This document shows positions 7,982 to 16,075 of a DNA stretch of 38,632 nt, one piece after another. Source of the DNA: VXMO01 sp034422835 (GTDB taxonomy: Bacteria > Chloroflexota > Dehalococcoidia > UBA6926). The translations under genes were made by a program, and so were the position numbers. The stretch spans positions 1 to 38,632 of the forward strand of contig DAOUJJ010000021.1 in assembly GCA_034422835.1 (NCBI GenBank), read 5' to 3'. Below the pieces are notes generated by a model. The model was not told the DNA's origin, did not search any database, and worked only from the letters and a program-made list of their open reading frames with translations. Every line of letters starts with the position of its first letter. Within the stretch, counting starts at the first letter, position 1.

Positions 7982-8851
7982 TCACTGTCCGGGCGATGAG
8001 ACTATGGCAACACCGACGCACCCCGGCCCAGCGTAGGTCCCTACCGCCGCGCCGATGGTAAAGACGGGCACGTCATCAAGGCTGAGGCGCTCTTTGGCGC
8101 GGTCAGCCATCTCGAGCGCCCGATCGTGATCTGTTGTGCTTGCATAGGCGATTTGCTCAGGGGTTCCACTCTTCAATGCGAGTGATTCAAGAAGGGCGTG
8201 GGCTTTGGCGCGGGAGCGTACACGCTCCAACGGATGAACCTCGCCGTCCCGGAACTCCAGGACCGGCTTGACGCTTAGCAGCCCCCCAAGGAACCGCTGC
8301 GCCTTGCCGATTCGCCCGCCGCGCGCCAAGTACTCCAGGGTATCGACTGCGAAATAGATGCGGGTTCGGCCGGCCGTATCGCGCGCCCACTCGGCGAGTT
8401 CCTCGATGCCCATGCCGTCTCGCGCCTTCTGCGCCGCGCCTTGCGTGAGAACCCCCAAGCCCATCGCGACAAGCAGCGAGTCCACAACCTCAATGACGGC
8501 GTCGGGATGATCCTTGAGGGTCATATCGCGGCCAATCAGCGCTGAGTTGTACGTCCCGCTCATCTTGGAGGAGCAGGTCAATGCCAGAACAGGGCCGTTG
8601 GGCGCCAACGCAGAGAATGCGTCGGCGAAATCTTGCGGCGAGGGCTGTGCCGTCTTTGGGAAAGCGCCCTTCTGTTGCAGACGGCGATAGAACTCTCCGC
8701 CGCCGATGGTGACACCGTCGCGGAACTGCTCCTCTCCAAAGAAGACATATGCCGGAACGATGGTGATCCCGGCGCGCTCGGCATCCTCCTGCTTGATGTC
8801 GGACGTACTGTCGGTCACGATCTGCACCGTGCCCTGAGATGCGCTTGTCAC
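7982..8851 (-). CDS. DegV family fatty-acid-binding protein (FakB-like)
   Basis: DegV/FakB proteins hold one fatty acid and present it to the kinase FakA, which makes acyl phosphate for lipid synthesis. Family signatures are TDSTSDI (residues 13-19), PKTAQPSP (65-72), CSSKMSGTYNSA (93-104) and LEYLARGGRIGKAQRFLGGLLSVKP. With the GTG start at 8851 the protein has 289 residues, the normal size. That start is preceded by GGAGG with 5 nt spacing. The reading frame stays open to 9178, but the extra 109 residues are Arg/Ser-rich, resemble nothing in the family and cross a promoter-like palindrome, so I reject them. It is the first gene of a degV-recG(-argS) transcription unit. The partner kinase gene lies at 17467-19086. 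Which fatty acid is bound cannot be told. Confidence 0.92.
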   Translation of the reverse strand: MTSASQGTVQIVTDSTSDIKQEDAERAGITIVPAYVFFGEEQFRDGVTIGGGEFYRRLQQKGAFPKTAQPSPQDFADAFSALAPNGPVLALTCSSKMSGTYNSALIGRDMTLKDHPDAVIEVVDSLLVAMGLGVLTQGAAQKARDGMGIEELAEWARDTAGRTRIYFAVDTLEYLARGGRIGKAQRFLGGLLSVKPVLEFRDGEVHPLERVRSRAKAHALLESLALKSGTPEQIAYASTTDHDRALEMADRAKERLSLDDVPVFTIGAAVGTYAGPGCVGVAIVSSPGQ

Positions 8852-8892
8852 ATCAACCTCCGAATGTTCCCCGCGCGCCCGTTCGGACGCTA

Positions 8893-8926
8893 TTGGCACA
8901 ATGCCAACAACCCCGCCCCCTGTCAA
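8893..8926 (-). promoter_or_regulatory. Candidate degV promoter with overlapping palindromic operator
   Basis: On the minus strand TTGACA (8921-8926) is followed after 17 nt by CATTGT (8898-8903), a weak -10 match. A perfect palindrome, TTGGCA-CAA-TGCCAA (8893-8907), lies over that -10 element and would suit a dimeric repressor. The regulator is unknown. The -35 match and palindrome are seen; promoter function is inference. Confidence 0.45.
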
Positions 8927-9294
8927 CGCACGTGGGACCCGGCCGGTTGAGACGGCGCTTGAGTAAGCGGTTAGCTTGCGCGGCGGACTCCGCGTCGGCG
9001 CTCCGCCGGAGATGGCGTCTGCCTGAGGCCCCACTGGACCTCGCGCCGATACCGTCCGGGACCGTAAGCGGTGGGATTCCGTGAGGCCGCGCCGCCGGTT
9101 GACGGCCTGTTCTGTGGCTTCGTTGGCGTCGTCGTCATGTCTACCCCCTGTCTCCCTGTGAACGCTTCCTACTGCCATTCAACGCATGCATGCAAACGGG
9201 TAACGCTCTTTTGTTCTATTTCATACAGAATAGCACGTGCGTTCCATAATGCAAAGCCCAGGAAAATATGCCCTGCATGGCCATTCGGCGGTTG

Positions 9295-9300
9295 TATAGT
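9295..9300 (+). promoter_or_regulatory. Candidate -10 element for the ABC transporter operon
   Basis: TATAGT sits 32 nt before the GTG start of the ATPase gene, at the end of the A/T-rich part of the intergenic region. No clear -35 element is present at the right distance. Confidence 0.35.
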
Positions 9301-9332
9301 GAGGCGAACCGGAGACAAGCGAGGACACAGTC

Positions 9333-10040
9333 GTGATTGAACTGGAAGGTATTGCCAAGCGCTACGAGATCGGCGCAATCACCGTCACCGCCCTTGAAAA
9401 CGTTGACCTGACCATCAACGAGGGCGAATTCGTTGTCGTTCTCGGCCCATCCGGCAGCGGCAAGACGACGCTGCTGAACATGATCGGCGCGTTGGATACG
9501 CCCACCGAGGGCCGCATAACCGTCGGTGGGCAGGAAGTCACGGGCGCGTCAAAGGGCCAACTATTCGCCTATCGCCGCTCAAAGGTGAGCTTCATCTTCC
9601 AGAGTTTCAACCTGTTCCCGGGCCTCACTGCTCGCGAGAACGTGCAATTCGGCATCGATGCCGCCGAGAAGCGCAACGGCAATGGGTCTAGCGCCGTCGA
9701 TGTTCTGACCGATGTTGGTCTGGGCGAGCGCGTCGCTCATTTTCCGCACGAACTCTCCGGCGGCGAGCAGCAGCGCGTGGCCATCGCTCGCGCCCTCGCC
9801 ACCGGCAACCCTGTTGTTCTTGCCGATGAGCCGACAGGCGAACTGGATTTCACCACCGGCGCCCAGATCCTGGAACTCTTGCGCCGACAGTCGGAATCCG
9901 GAAAGACGATCCTGGTTGTCACGCACAACAGGGAGATTTCCCGCATGGCGGACCGTGTCATCGAACTGAGCAGCGGCAACATCGTGCATGACGGCCCGCC
10001 TGAGGGTGGCCGCGCCGCCATCTCTGATTTGCACTGGTAG
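9333..10040 (+). CDS. ABC transporter ATP-binding protein (MacB/LolD type)
   Basis: Cytoplasmic ATPase that drives a MacB/LolCDE/FtsX-type membrane partner, a group that moves lipoproteins, peptides or drugs by mechanotransmission. Walker A is GPSGSGKTT (38-46), the Q-loop is FIFQSFNLFP, the signature is LSGGEQQ (141-147), and Walker B is VVLADEPTGELD (161-172) with the catalytic Glu at 166; the H-loop is VVTHN. The 235-residue length is typical. Translation starts at GTG 9333 (IELEGIAKRYEIG), with GAGG about 7 nt upstream. The permease gene starts 13 nt after the stop codon, so the two form one operon. Confidence 0.93.
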   Translation: MIELEGIAKRYEIGAITVTALENVDLTINEGEFVVVLGPSGSGKTTLLNMIGALDTPTEGRITVGGQEVTGASKGQLFAYRRSKVSFIFQSFNLFPGLTARENVQFGIDAAEKRNGNGSSAVDVLTDVGLGERVAHFPHELSGGEQQRVAIARALATGNPVVLADEPTGELDFTTGAQILELLRRQSESGKTILVVTHNREISRMADRVIELSSGNIVHDGPPEGGRAAISDLHW

Positions 10041-10053
10041 TCGGGCCTGATTA

Positions 10054-12537
10054 ATGACACTCCGCTTGCTGATCAAATGGTCTTTGCGCGACCTGCGTTC
10101 GCGCTGGATACAGACGGTCACAATCGCCCTCGTCATCGGCCTGGGCATCGGGAGCTTCGCCTCGTTCAACAGCATGGCGGAGTGGCGAAGGGCGTCCAAC
10201 AGCGCCAGCTTTGAAGCCACCCGGATGTATGACCTCCGAGTCAACCTCAGCGACAACAGCTTTGTCTCCAAGGGCGATCTCACCCGTGCAATCCGGGGCA
10301 TCCCCTCAGCCGATGCTATTGAGGGCATTGAGGAGCGGTTGTCCATCCCCACACAGCTAAGACTGGATTACGACGTGGAGGACGCCGAGACCGGAGAAGT
10401 GACCACCGAGAGACTGCTCGTGCCCGGTCTGCTTGTCGGCATGGACTACGCCGACCCGAACGGGATCTCCGTCAACAGCGCGCACATAACCGCAGGCCGG
10501 GACCTCAATCCCTCGGACTCCGGCCAATTCAACGTATTGCTTGAGCATAAATTCGCGCTCGCCTACAACCTGCCCGCGGAAGGAACCGCATCCACCGCAG
10601 GAGGCCGTACTGTCAACTATGTCGGCCATTTCCTTGCGCCGGAGCATTTCATCGTTCTCACGGAAAGTGGCGGCTTCTTTGCCCATGCCAGCTACGCCGT
10701 GGTATTCGCCTCCCTGGAAACCGTCCAGACCGTTGCCGAGCGCCCCGGGCTGGTCGACGAGGCCATCATTCGCATCAGCGATGACGCGTCGCGTGACAAC
10801 GTCATCCGCGAGATTGAGGATGCCGTTGGAGCAGCGCTGCTCGACGTTGGGTTCGATGTGACCGAGGACATAGATGACCCATCATTCCGCGTCATCACGG
10901 AGGACGTGGAGGGCGATCAACAGACGACGAACATCATTGCTTTTGCCATCCTGATCGGCGCGGTGTTTGCGGCATTTAACCTGACCTCCCGAATGGTGGA
11001 GACGCAGCGGCGCGAGATTGGTGTCGCTATGGCGTTGGGCGTCATTCCCCGCAGGATTTCTCTCAGGCCGCTCATCGTTGGGATGCAGATCGCCGTTTCC
11101 GGCATCGTCTTTGGCGTCATCGTGGGGTGGCTCTTGGCCCAGATGCTCAAGGGTATCCTGAACGAATTTTTGCCCCTGCCCATCTGGGTATCGCCCTTCC
11201 AATACGGCATCTTCGCCATCGTCACCGCCGGCGGCCTGCTCGTCCTCCTGTTTGCGGTCGGCTACCCGGTGTGGCGTGCCGTCCGTGTCAATCCGATTGA
11301 CGCCATCAAGACCGGCCACCTTGCGGCGAGAGGGGGAGGCCTCGCGCCTCTCATCACACGCCTGCCCGCTCCGGGCTCAACATTTGGACAGCTCCCATTC
11401 CGCAATGTCGCCCGGGCCCCGCGCCGCGCATTCCTGACCATCATGGGCATTGCCGCCGCCGTCGCTGTCACCGTCGTCCTCGTCGGCATCTTCGATTCCT
11501 ACCTGGAGACCCTGGGGCAGGGCCGCGAAGAAGTCTTGAGTTCAAATCCGGACCGTTTGGAGATCGACCTCGTCTTGCCCCTGCCGATCGATTCAGCCGT
11601 CGTGAACGAAGTTAGAGACGCCGATACCATCGACGCCATTGAACCCGGTCTCCGCGTTTTCGGTGCCCTCTCATCACCTGACTCTGATGAGGAGTTCGAT
11701 GTGCTGATCCGATTCATGGATTTCGGAAGCGACATCTGGCGGCCAACGGCGGTTGAAGGCTCGTTGGACTCGGCGGAGCCCGGGCTTGTCATTGCAAACA
11801 AGGCGGCGACGGACTTCGGCGTCGAGGTCGGTGATTCCGTCGTCTTGACTCATCCCGTGCGTGAGGGCCTCACATCGTTCTCCCTCCAGGACACAACACT
11901 TCCGGTGATCGCCATTCATCCGCATTACGTCCGCAGCACCCTGTACATGGATAACGCGCACATGGGCATCCTCAACGTGACCGGCGTCACCAATCGCATT
12001 ACGGCCGTTGCCGCCCCCGGAGCACCCATCATCGACATCAAGGAGCAACTCTTCCCGATCAACGGCATTGTGTCCGTTGCCACTGTGGAGGAGGAGGCGA
12101 ACCTGGCCGAAGACCTGATCAATCAATTCGTCAACGTGATTCGGCTGATGCAGCTGGTGCCGCTGCTGCTGGCGATCCTCATCGCCTACAACACCGCCAA
12201 TATCGCCATGGATGAGCGCAGGCGGGAACACGCCACGATGGCGGCGTTCGGCGTCCCCTACCGGACCATCATGCGCATGGCCGTCGTGGAGAGCATGATC
12301 CTCGGCGTCATTGCAACCGTAGTTGGATCCATCCTGGGATTCGGCCTACTGCTCTATATCGTTGAGGTGATATTCCCGATGACCTCGCCCGACCTCGGCC
12401 TGGTCATCACATTCACGCCGACGTCCGTGCTGACGGTGATCATCCTGGGTGTAATAGCCGTGGGCCTGGCCCCGCTCCTGACCATACGCCGCCTGCGCCG
12501 CGCCGACATCCCCTCCACGCTGCGGGTGATGGAGTAG
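10054..12537 (+). CDS. FtsX/MacB-type ABC transporter permease
   Basis: Integral membrane partner of the preceding ATPase. An N-terminal transmembrane segment (about residues 15-35) is followed by a large extracytoplasmic MacB-like core. Then comes a first FtsX domain with three helices (about 290-410) carrying the usual RRREIGVAMALG-like coupling sequence (TQRREIGVAMALGVIPRR). A second half repeats the plan: helix near residue 470, a second extracytoplasmic domain, and a C-terminal FtsX domain with DERRREHATMAAFGVPYRTI. At 827 residues it is a fused, two-FtsX form, so one chain could act as the whole membrane part. The substrate is unknown; lipoprotein or lipid export is a family-level possibility. 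It ends 9 nt from the convergent molybdenum hydroxylase gene. Confidence 0.9.
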   Translation: MTLRLLIKWSLRDLRSRWIQTVTIALVIGLGIGSFASFNSMAEWRRASNSASFEATRMYDLRVNLSDNSFVSKGDLTRAIRGIPSADAIEGIEERLSIPTQLRLDYDVEDAETGEVTTERLLVPGLLVGMDYADPNGISVNSAHITAGRDLNPSDSGQFNVLLEHKFALAYNLPAEGTASTAGGRTVNYVGHFLAPEHFIVLTESGGFFAHASYAVVFASLETVQTVAERPGLVDEAIIRISDDASRDNVIREIEDAVGAALLDVGFDVTEDIDDPSFRVITEDVEGDQQTTNIIAFAILIGAVFAAFNLTSRMVETQRREIGVAMALGVIPRRISLRPLIVGMQIAVSGIVFGVIVGWLLAQMLKGILNEFLPLPIWVSPFQYGIFAIVTAGGLLVLLFAVGYPVWRAVRVNPIDAIKTGHLAARGGGLAPLITRLPAPGSTFGQLPFRNVARAPRRAFLTIMGIAAAVAVTVVLVGIFDSYLETLGQGREEVLSSNPDRLEIDLVLPLPIDSAVVNEVRDADTIDAIEPGLRVFGALSSPDSDEEFDVLIRFMDFGSDIWRPTAVEGSLDSAEPGLVIANKAATDFGVEVGDSVVLTHPVREGLTSFSLQDTTLPVIAIHPHYVRSTLYMDNAHMGILNVTGVTNRITAVAAPGAPIIDIKEQLFPINGIVSVATVEEEANLAEDLINQFVNVIRLMQLVPLLLAILIAYNTANIAMDERRREHATMAAFGVPYRTIMRMAVVESMILGVIATVVGSILGFGLLLYIVEVIFPMTSPDLGLVITFTPTSVLTVIILGVIAVGLAPLLTIRRLRRADIPSTLRVME

Positions 12538-12546
12538 GGAGCCGGG

Positions 12547-14790
12547 CTATCCCCCGTTGCGCTTCTCCTGGAGGGCCGCGTAGACCTTTTCAGCAGTGAT
12601 TGGCAGCGAGGTGATTCGCACTCCAACGGCGTCTTCGATGGCATTCGCGATGGCAGGAGCGGTCATGATGTTCGTGTGCTCGCCGATGCCGCGTACTGCG
12701 TATGGTCCGTCGCCCACGTCCGACTCCAGCACGATCTCGTTTAACTCCGGCAGATCGCGAACGGTCGGGAGTTTCATGTCTGCGAACGACGGGTTCGTTA
12801 CGCGGCCTGACTCGTCATAGACCGTCTCCGTCATCACCGTCTCGCCGAAGCCGTACACGACGCCGCCCTCGAGCTGCCCGTAGAACGCGACCGGGTTCAG
12901 AACGCGTCCCGTCTCGTGCACGGCGGTGATCTTCAAAACTTCGAAATCGCCCGTCTCCGGATCGACCTCAACCTCTGCGATCTGCGTGCCGAAAGCGGTG
13001 TATGGGCTTGTGCCCTCCTGGATATCGACCCGCGTGACGATAGGCTCGCCGGTCCGGGCGGCAATCTCACCGAATGCAAGCGTCTCACCACCCTCGTTGA
13101 CCACGTTCCCGTCACTCAACGTCAGCCGCTCTTCATCCCAACCCTGGAACTCTGCGGCCAAACGTCGGAGCTTGTCTGCCGTATCTGATGCCGCCATGTG
13201 TCCGACGGTGCTCGTGACACGCGCGCCGCGGCTGCCGCCGATTCCCTGCAACGGCCCAAGCTGATTCGATGAGAAAGACAGCGCCTCAACGTCCTGCGGA
13301 GAGACGCCAAGCTGCTCAGCGACAACTTGGGCGATGATCGTGAACGTGCCACCGCCGGTATCGAACGTGGAGAAGTGCGCTGTGATCGAGCCATCGACGT
13401 CGATTGTCACCTGGCACACCGCCGCGCCGCCGCCCTGCGAGTGATGGCCGGTTCCGATGCCGATGCCGACGTTCTCCGGGCGATTATTGGAGTAGTTGGC
13501 CTCGCGCAGCGCCTCCTCAAGGGTCGTGTCAGCACGCAGTGCCTGGTACTCGTCGCCGTTCATCAGCGGCTCGCCGTCGTGGGTGATGTTCTTCGTGCGA
13601 AACTCCGCCGGATCCATGCCGATAGCTCGAGCGCAGAGGTCGATATGCGATTCACCGGCCCACAATCCCTGCGGCATACCGGGCGCGCGGGCGAAGCCGC
13701 ACGGCACAAGGTTGGCGTACGTGTGCGTGATGGACATGGCAACGTTTTCACAGCGGTACGCCCCGCCCATCTCGAACACACCACGCAGGCCATTCGGCAC
13801 GGGCGCATACGACACATACCCGCCTATGGCCAGATACGCGTCCGCCTGCCACGCCGTGATCGTCCCGTCGCGCTTGACGCCTGCCTTGATGGTGATTTCA
13901 GAGGGATGCCGCGGGTTAGACGCCATCAACTCCTCGGAATAATCAAAGACCAGCTTGATGGGGCGACCCGTCCTCTTGGCGAACTCGTACATGATGTACA
14001 CGCCCACTGCGTCAGTCTTGCCGCCGAACGAACCGCCGATATACGACGTGTTGATGACAACCTTTTCTTGCGGCAGATCCAGGACACGCACCAACTCACC
14101 GATGTTGGCTGCTGGCAACTGGCACGACATCCAAATCTGCGCCGTGCCGTCCTCTTCAACGTCAATGAGAACAGAGTGCGGCTCCAGGTAGGCCTGGTGC
14201 TGGTGCGGCGTCGAGTAGGACTCCTCGACAATCACATCCGCCTCAGCAAATCCCGCCTCGATGTCGCCGCGCCCGCGATCCAGCGCGACGACAACGTTTG
14301 TGGGGGTCTCCGGCGCGTCCTTGACACCGATGTAGTTGGCAAAATCGGGATGAAGGATGGGGGCGTCCGGCTGGGCGGCCTCCCGGGCGGACAGCACGGC
14401 CGGCAACTCTTCGTATTCCACCTGGATGAGCTCAAGCGCCCGTTCGGCGATGTCCTCGTCTTCTGCGACGACTGCCGCCACCTTGTCGCCCACGTACATC
14501 ACTTTGTCCCAGCACAGCGCGGGCTCATCCTTGATCGGCGCTCGATTCGTCCGCACGCCCTCCAGGTCTTTGCCCGTCAGCACCATGTGAACGCCGGGCA
14601 ACGCCGCCGCCTCCGTTGTGTCGATGTTCACGATGCGGGCGTGGGCGAAGGGGCTGCGCAATATCTTGCACCACAGCATCCCCGGCATGGCGCGATCCAT
14701 CCCGTATTTCCCGCTGCCGGTCACCTTGTCCGGGCCCTCCGCCCGCGGTGTTGCGTGGCCGACGATGTTATAAGACGCAAGTTGTGTCAC
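12547..14790 (-). CDS. Xanthine dehydrogenase family, molybdopterin-binding catalytic subunit
   Basis: Large subunit of a molybdenum hydroxylase, which oxidises a carbon centre using water as oxygen source. The fold is visible: AEGPDKVTGSGKYGMDR near the N-terminus, SYIGGSFGGKTDAVGV for cofactor binding, GIGGSRGARVTSTVGH, and a C-terminal RGIGEHTNIM with the catalytic Glu at about residue 704. It lacks the AYxCSFR active-site loop of form I CO dehydrogenase; the equivalent position reads GFARAPGMPQG, so CO oxidation is unlikely. The real substrate cannot be told. The iron-sulfur and FAD subunits normally encoded beside it are absent, so it must use distant partners. The GTG at 14790 has GGGAGGGG 8 nt upstream and begins TQLASYNIVG. 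A TTG 19 codons earlier lacks such a site and is not preferred. Confidence 0.9.
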   Translation of the reverse strand: MTQLASYNIVGHATPRAEGPDKVTGSGKYGMDRAMPGMLWCKILRSPFAHARIVNIDTTEAAALPGVHMVLTGKDLEGVRTNRAPIKDEPALCWDKVMYVGDKVAAVVAEDEDIAERALELIQVEYEELPAVLSAREAAQPDAPILHPDFANYIGVKDAPETPTNVVVALDRGRGDIEAGFAEADVIVEESYSTPHQHQAYLEPHSVLIDVEEDGTAQIWMSCQLPAANIGELVRVLDLPQEKVVINTSYIGGSFGGKTDAVGVYIMYEFAKRTGRPIKLVFDYSEELMASNPRHPSEITIKAGVKRDGTITAWQADAYLAIGGYVSYAPVPNGLRGVFEMGGAYRCENVAMSITHTYANLVPCGFARAPGMPQGLWAGESHIDLCARAIGMDPAEFRTKNITHDGEPLMNGDEYQALRADTTLEEALREANYSNNRPENVGIGIGTGHHSQGGGAAVCQVTIDVDGSITAHFSTFDTGGGTFTIIAQVVAEQLGVSPQDVEALSFSSNQLGPLQGIGGSRGARVTSTVGHMAASDTADKLRRLAAEFQGWDEERLTLSDGNVVNEGGETLAFGEIAARTGEPIVTRVDIQEGTSPYTAFGTQIAEVEVDPETGDFEVLKITAVHETGRVLNPVAFYGQLEGGVVYGFGETVMTETVYDESGRVTNPSFADMKLPTVRDLPELNEIVLESDVGDGPYAVRGIGEHTNIMTAPAIANAIEDAVGVRITSLPITAEKVYAALQEKRNGG

Positions 14791-14891
14791 GAGTTCATCC
14801 CCTCCCAGGTGGATAGGCCCGAATTGCTCGGACCGAGATATAAACAACGACGCCGCAGCGCCGCATCTGAATCATACCGCAATCCTGATCT

Positions 14892-14926
14892 CCTCCCCCC
14901 ACCGTGGGGGAGGGTTGGGGTGGGGG
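14892..14926. repeat. GC-rich hairpin/dispersed repeat after dinB
   Basis: CCTCCCCC and GGGGGAGG form an 8-bp stem with a 6-nt loop, followed by GTTGGGGTGGGGGG. This C-rich/G-rich unit resembles intergenic repeats found in many metagenome-derived genomes. It lies just after the dinB stop codon on the minus strand and may also end that transcript. Repeat-family membership is recollection, not a search. Confidence 0.5.
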
Positions 14927-14927
14927 G

Positions 14928-16046
14928 CTAAAGGCGCATCCTTATCTGGCCGCCCGCCGCCGGACCCGTCTCCGCCTGCTGAGGCTGATCCAACGCAGGC
15001 TCCAGGGACGCCACCGCAACGCCGATCAGACGAAACTCCCGCCCCGGCTCCAATTCCCGCCGCAAAAGCTCATCTGCCACGCCAAGCACTGCCGCCTCAT
15101 CATCCGTGGGGCGGGGCAGGGACTGTTGCCGTGTGAATGTCGTGAAATCTGAGAGGCGCAACTTGAGGCGGACGGTTCGCGCCCGCAGACCCTTGTTCTG
15201 CATCTGCTGAACCACATCCACCCCCTGCTCGCGCACCAGCTTGAATAGGATTTCCTCGTCGGCAGTGTCCGTGCGCATCGTCGTCTCGCTGCTGATGGAC
15301 TTGACCTGCCGCTCGTCCTCAAACTCCAGCTCGGAGGACCCGATCCCAAGCGACCGCTCCTTGAGCCACGCTCCGCGGCCACCAAAGTGCTCCATCAGCC
15401 ATGCATCGTCCGCTTTGGCGAGTTGCCCCATCGTACGAATGCCCTGCTTGTGCAAGGCTGCGAGCGTTGCCGGCCCGACACCGCTCAGCAGCGAAACGTC
15501 CAGTGGCGCAAGGAATTCATCCTCGGTCGCGGGGGGAACAATCAGCAGGCCATCCGGCTTGCCTACCTGTGACGCTACTTTCGCCACAGTCCGGTTGACA
15601 CCGCCGCCGATTGTCACGGCGAGGCCCGTGGCGCGCCGCACACGCCTCTTGATTTCCTTGCCGAGCGGCTCCAGCATCTCCGGCCCCGCTACGTCCGTGA
15701 CGTCCATGTAGGCCTCATCCACAGAGAGTTGCTGCACCAATGGCGTCACGCGTCGCAGGATGGTCATCACCTGCCGCGAGATGTTGCCGTACCCGCCGGG
15801 ACGATGCCCGACACGAATGATGTCAGGGCTGAGACGCAGCGCGGTCGCCATCGGCATTGCGGATCGCGCCCCCAGCTTGCGGGCCTCATACGACGCCGCC
15901 GCTACGACCCCGCGTGATTCCGGCGGCCCGCCAACAACGATGGGCTTACCGCGCAGGCTGGGGTCATCGCGCTGCGCGACGGACGCGAAAAACGCGTCCA
16001 TATCCGCGTGGAAGATATATCGCCATGGTCGCGGCCACTCACTCAT
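14928..16046 (-). CDS. dinB: DNA polymerase IV (Y-family translesion polymerase)
   Basis: Error-prone polymerase that bypasses damaged template bases. Y-family catalytic motifs are visible: HADMDAFFASVAQRDDPSLRGKPIVVGG at the N-terminus and the SVDEAYMDVT motif supplying the second set of acidic residues. The thumb HhH region is LLSGVGPATLAALHKQGIRTMGQLA, and the little-finger domain follows. At 372 residues it is full length. The C-terminus (GQIRMRL) does not obviously carry the usual clamp-binding QLxLF motif. TAGAAT ends exactly 6 nt before the ATG and there is no Shine-Dalgarno sequence, so a leaderless transcript from its own promoter is likely even though the MFS gene ends only 29 nt away on the same strand. 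No LexA-type box was recognised. Confidence 0.95.
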   Translation of the reverse strand: MSEWPRPWRYIFHADMDAFFASVAQRDDPSLRGKPIVVGGPPESRGVVAAASYEARKLGARSAMPMATALRLSPDIIRVGHRPGGYGNISRQVMTILRRVTPLVQQLSVDEAYMDVTDVAGPEMLEPLGKEIKRRVRRATGLAVTIGGGVNRTVAKVASQVGKPDGLLIVPPATEDEFLAPLDVSLLSGVGPATLAALHKQGIRTMGQLAKADDAWLMEHFGGRGAWLKERSLGIGSSELEFEDERQVKSISSETTMRTDTADEEILFKLVREQGVDVVQQMQNKGLRARTVRLKLRLSDFTTFTRQQSLPRPTDDEAAVLGVADELLRRELEPGREFRLIGVAVASLEPALDQPQQAETGPAAGGQIRMRL

Positions 16047-16052
16047 GCCCGC

Positions 16053-16058
16053 ATTCTA
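16053..16058 (-). promoter_or_regulatory. Leaderless-type -10 box for dinB
   Basis: TAGAAT on the minus strand, 6 nt (GCGGGC) before the ATG of dinB. The spacing equals that seen before both HEPN genes and argH. It lies in the 29-nt gap between the MFS and dinB genes. Confidence 0.5.
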
Positions 16059-16075
16059 CGCTCAGGTCGCAATAA

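Larger units (their letters stand above)
8852..9332. other. Divergent intergenic region between degV and the ABC ATPase gene
   Basis: About 480 nt without a convincing gene. It holds the degV promoter/operator candidate at 8893-8926 and, at the other end, a -10-like TATAGT for the ABC operon. The last 130 nt (9190-9300) are clearly more A/T-rich. GCATGCATGC near 9184-9193 is a small palindrome. Open frames here lack family matches. Confidence 0.6.

Noticed and set aside
8852..9178. N-terminal extension of degV by 109 codons
   Set aside because: It is Arg/Ser-rich, unlike any DegV protein, crosses a promoter-like palindrome, and the GTG at 8851 has a clear GGAGG site.
12547..14790. Carbon monoxide dehydrogenase large subunit (coxL)
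   Set aside because: The form I loop AYxCSFR is missing and coxM/coxS neighbours are absent.
13327..14931. 534-codon plus-strand open frame
   Set aside because: It lies antisense to the molybdenum hydroxylase gene, has no recognisable domain and looks like a mirror of a GC-rich coding gene.
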